Assembly (NCBI GenBank): GCA_025455505.1
Contig: JALOMK010000183.1
Location: 1-5,251 of the forward strand
Origin: Bacteroidales bacterium
GTDB lineage: Bacteria; Bacteroidota; Bacteroidia; Bacteroidales; VadinHA17
Direction: 5' to 3'
DNA: 5,251 bases
Part shown: positions 1 to 5,251 of the stretch, piece by piece
Layout: every line of letters starts with the position of its first letter
Numbering within the stretch: position 1 is the first letter of the stretch
Program-made: the position numbers and the translations under genes
Notes under the pieces: generated by a model
Told to the model about the DNA's origin: nothing
Database searches by the model: none
Seen by the model: the letters and a program-made list of their open reading frames with translations, nothing else

Positions 1-1315
1 ACTTCCTGCCTATGACTGATATTGCAGCTGCCTGCCCGTAATTTTCCCCGAATATGAAAGCGGCATCCTTGTCCTCCACCAGCTCCCAGGCCCGGGCAGC
101 AAGTGCAGTCATCTCCTCCCAGCCAAGCATGTCGGCATAATCCTGGGGAAGAGAGTGGATTGAACCGTCTTCGAACCTCCTCCCCAGATCGATGCCGTAT
201 TTATTCTCAAGCACATTGAAGTATTCTACAAGGCCTTCCCTGTCGTAAACAGGTATACCCATCGGTATAATGGGAAGGAGTAAAATAAATAAAAGCACCG
301 GGAAAGCCATCTTCAGCCAGAGCTTCCTCAGGATAAAACTTAAAGCAAGAGCCCCGGAGGCGATAATAAAGGGGAATACACCGAGAGTGTAATAACTCTT
401 GCCCTTAAGGAGCATGAGTGAAAAAATTACAAGAAGCGCTGCATGGCCAGCCAGCCTGTAAGGAGCTGTCTTTTTTGAGAAGAGCAGGAACAGGATGCCT
501 GCTGCGAGGAACACTGAAGAAACAGCCGGCATCATAAGCTGCTCCGAAAGGAAAAGAGGTATGTCCATGTGCACAAGCTGCGTCCTGTAGAGCTCATCCA
601 TGTGACCGAAAACAGGAAACCCGTTAAACACCTGCCAGAGCAGGTTGGGAAGGAAAACAATTAATGCAAGCAGCGCCCCGCCCCACAACGACCTCTTCCT
701 CAATATATACCTGTGCCCTGAAAATGTAACGGATGTTACAATTGCAGCAATGAAAAGTGCTCCCAGGTACTTTGTCAGAAGGGCAAGCCCGGCACAGATT
801 CCGATCCACAAAAGGAGGCGGTCGTTCCGGGTGTTCAGGTACCTGATGATCAGGTAAAATATTATTGTCCAGATGAATATTTCAAGGAATACAGGCATGA
901 ACAGGAAGAATGAACGCATGAAGAATGTTGCAATCATCAGTCCGAATGCGGCAAGAAAGGAAGCATAGCGGCTTCCGCCCATCTCCCTGGCTATCGAGGC
1001 TGCCAGGAGTACCATCACACCGGACGACATTGAAGGGGAGATCCTCACTGCAAAAAGCGACTGGCCAAATAGTTCCTGCATTAGCCACGCTACCCAGCCT
1101 ATAAGGGGCGGGACTGAATTATAGCCGGCAGCAGGGTGGTTTGCCAGTGCAAAATAAAGGAGTTCATCCCTGTGGTATTCAAGCGAGAAAATTGATGAGA
1201 GATGATATGCCACACTAACAAGTGCAAGAAAAATGAAGAGCGGGTCCGATGAAATTGCCTTAAAAGAGCCTTTTTCCTTCCCGTTTCCTTCCGCGGCCTG
1301 AACGAAAGTGTTCAT
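1..1315 (-). CDS. GT39 family (ArnT/PMT-like) membrane glycosyltransferase, C-terminus cut by window edge
   Basis: Reading the reverse complement from the ATG at 1315-1313 gives 438 uninterrupted codons running off position 1. Family members are polytopic inner-membrane enzymes that move a sugar from a polyprenyl-phosphate donor to lipid or protein on the periplasmic side. Here a polar N-terminus of about 22 residues is followed by a first membrane segment (about 25-42). Next comes a periplasmic loop with the family's acidic motif YHRDELLYFA (residues 47-56; D50-E51 is the likely catalytic pair) and GYNSVPPLIGW (64-74). Many further hydrophobic helices follow, then LLKGKSYYTLGVFPF (302-316) and a soluble region with LGWEEM (397-402) and ENYGQAAAIS (424-433), all typical of this clade. 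An in-frame TAA upstream with no ATG between supports this start; no Shine-Dalgarno is evident. Only the last part of the soluble domain should be missing. The donor and acceptor cannot be told from sequence. It is divergent from the other genes. Confidence 0.88.
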   Translation of the reverse strand, partial: MNTFVQAAEGNGKEKGSFKAISSDPLFIFLALVSVAYHLSSIFSLEYHRDELLYFALANHPAAGYNSVPPLIGWVAWLMQELFGQSLFAVRISPSMSSGVMVLLAASIAREMGGSRYASFLAAFGLMIATFFMRSFFLFMPVFLEIFIWTIIFYLIIRYLNTRNDRLLLWIGICAGLALLTKYLGALFIAAIVTSVTFSGHRYILRKRSLWGGALLALIVFLPNLLWQVFNGFPVFGHMDELYRTQLVHMDIPLFLSEQLMMPAVSSVFLAAGILFLLFSKKTAPYRLAGHAALLVIFSLMLLKGKSYYTLGVFPFIIASGALALSFILRKLWLKMAFPVLLFILLLPIIPMGIPVYDREGLVEYFNVLENKYGIDLGRRFEDGSIHSLPQDYADMLGWEEMTALAARAWELVEDKDAAFIFGENYGQAAAISVIGRK

Positions 1316-1376
1316 TGAAGCGTTTATATAATTAAAACTGCTATATTACGTTTTTTAAGGGAATATTTACAGTGAA
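1316..1376. promoter_or_regulatory. AT-rich divergent intergenic region, presumed promoters
   Basis: These 61 bases lie between two divergent start codons, so they should hold the start signals for both the glycosyltransferase (leftward) and the methyltransferase-permease run (rightward). The stretch is much richer in A and T than the flanking genes. I found no good match to the Bacteroidetes -7 element (TAnnTTTG) on either strand. AAGGGA at 1357-1362 is a weak Shine-Dalgarno candidate that lies rather far from the ATG at 1377. The call rests on position, not on recognised elements. Confidence 0.3.
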
Positions 1377-2081
1377 ATGATTGTCAGAAAACAAGTAAGC
1401 ACTAATCTCATCCCTGCAATTATGCTGAGAAAATCACACCTCCTCCTTATCCTGTCCGCAGCAGCTTTCCTTTCTCTGGCTGACTGTATGGCCCAGCCCC
1501 TGAAGGAAAATCCGGCCCTTGATGAAAAGGTGAAGAAATTCCTTAACGACCATTCAAGGCAGTGGTATGACCTGAATATCCCGGCAAGCGACGGGCAACT
1601 CCTTTACGATCTTATTATTAAGGGAAGGTATAAAAGCGCCCTTGAAATAGGTACCTCAACGGGACACTCAGGCATCTGGATAGCCTGGGCTCTGAGCAAA
1701 ACGGGAGGAAAACTTATCACTATAGAAATTGACGAGAACAGGCATAAAACAGCCCTGGAGAACTTCAGGAAAGCCGGTCTCTCTGAATATATCGACGCAA
1801 GGCTTGCAGATGCCCATCAGCTTGTGAGGGAACTTAAAGGACCTTTCGACTTTGTATTCAGCGATGCCGACAAGGACTGGTACAAGAACTATTTCATCGA
1901 TATCGATCCCAACCTGAAGGTTGGCGGATGCTTCACCGCTCACAACATCTCGGGCAGGGGCAGGGGCTATGGTGGCGGACAGGGAGCCTTTCTAGATTAT
2001 GTTATGAGTCTTAAAAACTACGAAACGACCGTAAATACAGCGGGAGGAGGCATCTCAATCAGCTATAAGAAATCAGAATAA
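1377..2081 (+). CDS. Exported class I SAM-dependent O-methyltransferase-like protein (COMT/CCoAOMT fold)
   Basis: The 234-residue product has a signal peptide and a small-molecule O-methyltransferase domain. A second start, the ATG at 1422 (residue 16), gives a cleaner signal peptide: MLRKS, then a hydrophobic core, then DCMA with cleavage likely before Q40. I favour that start, although 1377 is the longest reading. The domain shows SAM motif I ALEIGTSTGHSG (88-99) and an acidic residue at the end of strand 2 in TIEIDENR (115-122). It also has LADA (143-146), FVFSDADKDWYKNYF (159-173) as in cation-dependent catechol or caffeoyl-CoA O-methyltransferases, and LKVGG (180-184). The usual Asp-Asn metal pair after that strand reads His-Asn here (H189-N190), followed by a Gly/Arg-rich loop SGRGRGYGGGQG (192-203). 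Length after the signal, about 195 residues, suits a minimal family member. The permease starts 10 bases downstream, so the two are probably co-transcribed. Substrate unknown; an exported location is unusual because SAM is cytoplasmic. Confidence 0.85.
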   Translation: MIVRKQVSTNLIPAIMLRKSHLLLILSAAAFLSLADCMAQPLKENPALDEKVKKFLNDHSRQWYDLNIPASDGQLLYDLIIKGRYKSALEIGTSTGHSGIWIAWALSKTGGKLITIEIDENRHKTALENFRKAGLSEYIDARLADAHQLVRELKGPFDFVFSDADKDWYKNYFIDIDPNLKVGGCFTAHNISGRGRGYGGGQGAFLDYVMSLKNYETTVNTAGGGISISYKKSE

Positions 2082-2089
2082 ACTCCTCC
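2043..2089 (+). promoter_or_regulatory. Possible hairpin over the methyltransferase-permease junction
   Basis: GGAGGAG at 2043-2049, inside the last codons of the methyltransferase, is an exact reverse complement of CTCCTCC at 2083-2089, just ahead of the permease ATG at 2092. The arms would close a loop of about 33 bases holding the methyltransferase stop codon. The right arm occupies the place where a ribosome binding site would normally sit and is itself the opposite of a Shine-Dalgarno sequence. Such a stem could be opened by ribosomes finishing the upstream gene, giving translational coupling. The pairing is seen; the function is a guess. Confidence 0.22.
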
Positions 2090-2091
2090 TT

Positions 2092-3450
2092 ATGCCTGAT
2101 AACTCCCTGGAGAGAAAACTTGGTCTTTTCCCGGCCACAAACATTGTTGTGGCAAACATGATAGGCGCAGGCATTTTTACAACCTCCGGTCTGCTGCTTG
2201 CCGGCCTCAACAACCCTGTGCTGATGATAGTCCTGTGGATAGCAGGCGGACTGATTGCATTGTGCGGCGCGCTTTCTTACGGCGAACTGGGGGCCGCCAT
2301 GCCCGGAGCCGGCGGTGAATATCATTTTCTGTCAAGACTTTATCACCCCCTCTTCGGTTTCCTCAGCGGCTGGGTCTCCTTCCTTGTAGGTTTCTCAGCA
2401 CCCATCGCTGCATCGGCAATGGGCTTCAGCGAGTACTTCCTGAGAGCCTTTCCCTCCCTTCCTTCATTGATAGCCGGCACAGGCATCATGCCGGAACAGG
2501 CATTCAAAACGTTCCTGTCGGTTTCAGTGATTGTAATTTTCACGGCAATTCATTACAGGGGAATCAAAACCGGGGCTCTTATTCAAAATGTGCTTACCCT
2601 CCTTAAAGTGGGACTGATAGTCTTCCTTCTGCTTGCCGGCTTCATATCGGGGCAGGGCGACACCTCCAATTTTACGGCAGGAGGTGGCGTACAGGAAGGA
2701 CTTGCAGGCTGGAAGACAATAGGCCTCTCATTGATGTGGATAATGTTCGCTTACAGCGGATGGAACGCCTCAACCTACCTCGGCGCCGAGATTAAAAACC
2801 CCACCAAAATACTCCCCTGGTCGCTCATAATCGGAACAGGGATCGTCACCCTCCTTTACGTTCTGATAAACGTGCTCTATGTCTTCAGCATTAAGCCCGA
2901 CGACATGAAAGGTGTTATCTCTGTTGGCGGACTTGCAATGGGAAACCTCTTCGGACCGGGAGCTGACACTCTCTTTTCGCTCCTGATATCTTTTGCACTC
3001 TTCTCGTCGCTCAGCGCCTTCATAATAATAGGTCCGAGGGTATATTACTCCATGGCACGCGACGGACTTTTCTTCAAATCAGTCGCAAAAATCCATCCGA
3101 AATTCAATGTCCCCTCTAATGCAATAGTCCTGCAGGGAATGATCGCGGTTGTGCTTGCACTGTCAGGCACTTTCGAGCAGGTCCTCACTTATATGGGCTT
3201 CTCCCTGGGTATCTTTCCTATACTCACAGTTTTCGGGGTCTTCAAGCTCAGGAGGCAAAAAACAGGGTCTGTCCTTCTTGCAGGCTTCCCGCTTACGCAG
3301 GTAATCTATATCCTCACCGGAGTCACAATGCTCGTCCTCTCCTACCTCGAAAGGCCTGCCGAATCATCGGTGGCAGCCCTAACTGTAATTGTGGGGATAC
3401 CAGCATATTATATTTTCAAAAGAGCGTCGTCAGCTGATAAACTGTCATGA
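2092..3450 (+). CDS. APC-superfamily amino acid permease
   Basis: The 452-residue protein is an inner-membrane secondary transporter of the amino acid-polyamine-organocation superfamily, with about 12 membrane helices. TM1 carries the substrate-binding unwound motif MIGAGIFTTSG (23-33). The next loop has SYGELGAAMPGAGGEYHFLS (62-81), the family's most conserved stretch. TM6 carries FAYSGWNASTYLGAEIKNP (219-237), whose central break also contacts substrate in known structures. The TM8-9 loop has GPRVYYSMARDGLFF (314-328), and a short basic tail KRASSADK (443-450) ends the protein. The length is normal and all core motifs are intact, so it should be functional. The motifs resemble L-type (LAT-like) amino acid exchangers and relatives, but the substrate cannot be assigned. 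The ATG at 2092 follows the methyltransferase stop by 10 bases and has no Shine-Dalgarno, only CCTCCT. Its stop overlaps another ATG (ATGA at 3447-3450) that opens an 11-codon reading frame. Confidence 0.92.
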   Translation: MPDNSLERKLGLFPATNIVVANMIGAGIFTTSGLLLAGLNNPVLMIVLWIAGGLIALCGALSYGELGAAMPGAGGEYHFLSRLYHPLFGFLSGWVSFLVGFSAPIAASAMGFSEYFLRAFPSLPSLIAGTGIMPEQAFKTFLSVSVIVIFTAIHYRGIKTGALIQNVLTLLKVGLIVFLLLAGFISGQGDTSNFTAGGGVQEGLAGWKTIGLSLMWIMFAYSGWNASTYLGAEIKNPTKILPWSLIIGTGIVTLLYVLINVLYVFSIKPDDMKGVISVGGLAMGNLFGPGADTLFSLLISFALFSSLSAFIIIGPRVYYSMARDGLFFKSVAKIHPKFNVPSNAIVLQGMIAVVLALSGTFEQVLTYMGFSLGIFPILTVFGVFKLRRQKTGSVLLAGFPLTQVIYILTGVTMLVLSYLERPAESSVAALTVIVGIPAYYIFKRASSADKLS

Positions 3451-3478
3451 ACAATCGCATTCATCACTTGTTATACCT

Positions 3479-3940
3479 ATGAATGGAATATTCAATATAT
3501 TTGTCAGAGTGAAAAAAGGCAGGATAACAATATTGTTCTTCACAGTCTTCCTTTCAGCCATTCTCCTGGCAGGAAGTTCCGGCATGTCGGTAATTATAAA
3601 ACACTGCCATGAACATGGCTATTCCGTCAGCACAGGAATCCTCCACCCGGCAACAATTTCGTCAGAGCACGACTGCTGCAGCCATTTTGAATCGCATTGT
3701 GCATCTGAATCTACTGACCAGAACACAGTGAGCTGCTGTACCTACGTAACCGGGAAAATACAACTTGCAAACTACCTTTCTTCAGGCAAGCTCATTACAA
3801 CACCCCTGTTCGACTTTCAGACTGTGATCTTCACAGATCCTGAATTATCATATTCAGATATCAATCCCCGCCAGGTTCTGCACCATAACAAGCATGGAGG
3901 AGGGAAACTGATTATCGAATTCAGACAGCTTCTCATTTGA
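3479..3940 (+). CDS. Small exported Cys/His-rich protein, HYC_CC_PP-like, putative metal binder
   Basis: The 153-residue product begins with a basic stretch and one hydrophobic segment (about residues 16-35), a signal peptide or membrane anchor. The rest should face the periplasm. It has six cysteines: C43 in SVIIKHCHEHGYSVS (37-51), C66-C67 and C74 in HDCCSHFESHC (64-74), and C86-C87 in VSCCTYV (84-90), with several nearby histidines. The layout of hydrophobic segment, then G-x-x-V-x-x-x-H-C, then Cys-Cys pairs, then a short hydrophobic end (IEFRQLLI) recalls the Bacteroidetes HYC_CC_PP family, whose function is not established. The consensus HYC reads KHC here and a PP motif is not evident, so this is a divergent member at best. 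A GTG at 3509 would give a more typical signal peptide; I keep the ATG at 3479, 29 bases past the permease stop codon. The same frame is open back to 3389, but that part overlaps the permease. The TonB-dependent receptor downstream suggests a shared metal-related task. Confidence 0.72.
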   Translation: MNGIFNIFVRVKKGRITILFFTVFLSAILLAGSSGMSVIIKHCHEHGYSVSTGILHPATISSEHDCCSHFESHCASESTDQNTVSCCTYVTGKIQLANYLSSGKLITTPLFDFQTVIFTDPELSYSDINPRQVLHHNKHGGGKLIIEFRQLLI

Positions 3941-3978
3941 TTTCCTGAAACTTCTCGCATCCACGGGCGACTAAACGT

Positions 3979-4012
3979 GTGTCATTTCATGATGCATTTT
4001 GTTTCATTTCAT
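3979..4012 (+). repeat. 12-base direct repeat, 22-base period, upstream of the TonB receptor
   Basis: GTGTCATTTCAT at 3979-3990 recurs as GTTTCATTTCAT at 4001-4012, with 11 of 12 bases the same and starts 22 bases apart, about two turns of the helix. The second copy ends 10 bases before the receptor's ATG at 4023. The rest of the 82-base gap (3941-4022) is AT-rich and shows no terminator or clear Bacteroidetes promoter. Same-face spacing suits binding by a dimeric regulator, but chance in low-complexity sequence is possible. The repeat itself is certain; a regulatory role is inference. Confidence 0.45.
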
Positions 4013-4022
4013 ATGGAAAAAA

Positions 4023-5251
4023 ATGAGAAAATTAAAATTCATACTTATAATTCCTTTCCTGCTGGCACCGCTGATAATCAACGGTCAGCACAGTATTGAA
4101 GGCAAGATATTCGACTCGGCCGACAGCGATGAGATGGGTCTGCCCGGAGCCAGCGTGATCTGGGCCGGAACAACAATCGGAACCTCTACAAACGCAGCCG
4201 GTTACTTCCAGCTGAAGAGAGTCCGGCAGTCCGACAAGCTTGTGATCAGCTTCATCGGCTATAAGAGCGACACAATAACTGTGAAAGAGGATGATACTTA
4301 TTTAAGTCACGGCCTGAGCCAGCACAATGAGATAGGAGAGGTAATGGTTGTGGGAAAGGCCTCCGGAGCTTTTATCAGCCGTATGAACCCGATCCTTACA
4401 ACAAAAATAACATCCGCTGAACTGAGAAAGGCTGCCTGCTGCAACCTCTCCGAGAGCTTCGAGACAAACGCCTCGGTAGACGTCAATTACGCCGACGCCG
4501 CAACCGGGGCGAAACAGATCCAGCTACTTGGTCTTGCCGGAAGCTATACCCAGATCCTTGCAGAGAACATACCGTCGGTATACGGGCTTGCAACAGCCTA
4601 CGGCCTTAACTATATTCCTGGACCATGGATGGAGTCAATTCAGATATCAAAAGGAACTTCCTCCGTGAGAAACGGTTATGAATCGGTGGCCGGACAGATA
4701 AACGTAGAATACAAAAAACCGGCTGAAAGCGAGAAGGTATACATCAACGGTTTCATCAGCGATGCCGGCAGGCAGGAGCTCAATGCCCACGTAACGGCTG
4801 TAATCAATGAACGGCTCAGCACAATGATCATGGCCCACGGCGAAAACCAGATGAGCAGCAAGGATCATAACAACGACGGGTTCAGGGATGACCCGGATAT
4901 TAAACAATATCATTTTTTCAACAGGTGGGACTATCTCACTCCCTCCGGTGATATAAGGTTTGGGGTTAAATACCTGGAAGAGGAAAGAACCGGCGGTCAG
5001 TATACCTATGATCCCGGTAAGGACAATACCTGGTCGGACGGCTTCGGCATCAACATCAGGACTAAAAGAGCAGAAGCCTTTCTCAAGACCGGCAAAATCT
5101 TCGGAAGCGAAAGGACAATGTCAGTAGGATGGATAAACAACGTATCCTACCACAACCAGGATTCATGGTTCGGGCTGAGGCAGTACACCGGGACACAAAA
5201 ATCATACTATTCAAGCCTGCTGTACCAGTGGACCCCGGGGCTTGGAAAAAG
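4023..5251 (+). CDS. TonB-dependent outer-membrane receptor with carboxypeptidase-regulatory-like domain, C-terminus cut by window edge
   Basis: From the ATG at 4023 there are 409 complete codons and no stop before the window ends. A signal peptide (MRKLKFILIIPFLL, then LIING, likely cleaved before Q22) is followed by a carboxypeptidase-regulatory-like beta domain (about 24-90: IEGKIFDS, LPGASVIWAGTTIGTSTNAAGYFQL, LVISFIGYKS). A TonB-box-like IGEVMVVGKA (104-113) comes next. The plug domain (about 120-235) holds RKAACCNLSESFE (135-147), GAKQIQLLGLAGSYTQIL (162-179), YIPGPWMESIQISKG (197-211) and GYESVAGQINVEYKKP (218-233). After that the first strands of the barrel begin. Family members use TonB-ExbBD energy to pull scarce ligands through the outer membrane. 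C139-C140 in the plug is unusual and could touch a metal. The adjacent Cys/His-rich exported gene strengthens a metal reading; copper is my guess only. Roughly the second half of the barrel is missing. A nearby ATG at 4013 is out of frame and stops after 28 codons. No strong Shine-Dalgarno is present. Confidence 0.93.
   Translation, partial: MRKLKFILIIPFLLAPLIINGQHSIEGKIFDSADSDEMGLPGASVIWAGTTIGTSTNAAGYFQLKRVRQSDKLVISFIGYKSDTITVKEDDTYLSHGLSQHNEIGEVMVVGKASGAFISRMNPILTTKITSAELRKAACCNLSESFETNASVDVNYADAATGAKQIQLLGLAGSYTQILAENIPSVYGLATAYGLNYIPGPWMESIQISKGTSSVRNGYESVAGQINVEYKKPAESEKVYINGFISDAGRQELNAHVTAVINERLSTMIMAHGENQMSSKDHNNDGFRDDPDIKQYHFFNRWDYLTPSGDIRFGVKYLEEERTGGQYTYDPGKDNTWSDGFGINIRTKRAEAFLKTGKIFGSERTMSVGWINNVSYHNQDSWFGLRQYTGTQKSYYSSLLYQWTPGLGK

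Noticed and set aside
645..857. 70-codon plus-strand frame inside the glycosyltransferase
   Set aside because: It is antisense to a gene with clear family motifs, and its translation shows no recognisable domain.
1476..1487. Lipobox LADC in the methyltransferase signal peptide
   Set aside because: Asp before the Cys does not fit the usual lipobox; cleavage after CMA before Gln is more likely.
1952..1984. Possible G-quadruplex from repeated GGGG runs in the methyltransferase gene
   Set aside because: Only three G runs are close together, and the fourth lies about 15 bases away; the runs are explained by Gly/Arg codons of the RGRG loop.
1668..2325. Minus-strand frames of about 90 codons opposite the methyltransferase and permease
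   Set aside because: They lie opposite well-supported coding sequence and show no family motifs or sensible start context.
3389..3478. Upstream extension of the Cys/His-rich gene from the ATG at 3389
   Set aside because: It would overlap the permease by about 60 bases and place a polar, non-signal-like stretch before the hydrophobic segment; it reads as an out-of-frame shadow of the permease end.
4013..4099. Alternative start ATG at 4013 for the receptor
   Set aside because: It is out of frame with the receptor and meets a TGA after 28 codons.
4647..4913. Minus-strand frames opposite the TonB receptor, partly hydrophobic
   Set aside because: They mirror the receptor's coding strand, whose plug and barrel motifs are unmistakable; the hydrophobicity arises from complementing polar codons.

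Overview
The window looks like a piece of a Bacteroidetes (probably Bacteroidales-like) chromosome. The strongest evidence is the last gene, a TonB-dependent receptor that opens with a signal peptide ending just before Gln and a carboxypeptidase-regulatory-like domain ahead of the plug, a layout typical of that phylum. Weak or absent Shine-Dalgarno sequences ahead of most starts and exported proteins that mature near Gln fit the same picture. No species can be named from sequence reading alone. No RNA gene, insertion sequence, CRISPR array or convincing terminator was seen.

Layout. From the left edge to 1315, on the minus strand, lies a polytopic glycosyltransferase of the GT39/ArnT-PMT type, cut off at its C-terminus by the window edge. 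A 61-base divergent intergenic stretch separates it from a run of four plus-strand genes. These are an exported O-methyltransferase-like protein (1377 or 1422 to 2081), an APC-superfamily amino acid permease (2092-3450), a small exported Cys/His-rich protein (3479-3940), and the TonB-dependent receptor (4023 to the right edge, C-terminus missing).

How the genes may work together. The methyltransferase and permease are 10 bases apart and the permease and Cys/His-rich gene are 28 bases apart, so co-transcription is plausible. The receptor follows after 82 bases, which carry a 12-base direct repeat at 22-base spacing that may be regulatory. The clearest functional unit is the last pair: a small periplasmic or membrane-anchored protein with six cysteines, resembling the Bacteroidetes HYC_CC_PP family, next to an outer-membrane receptor with a Cys-Cys pair in its plug. 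I infer, without proof, that the pair handles a thiophilic metal such as copper. The methyltransferase is odd because it carries a signal peptide although its cofactor SAM is normally cytoplasmic. Its link to the permease or to the receptor pair is unknown.
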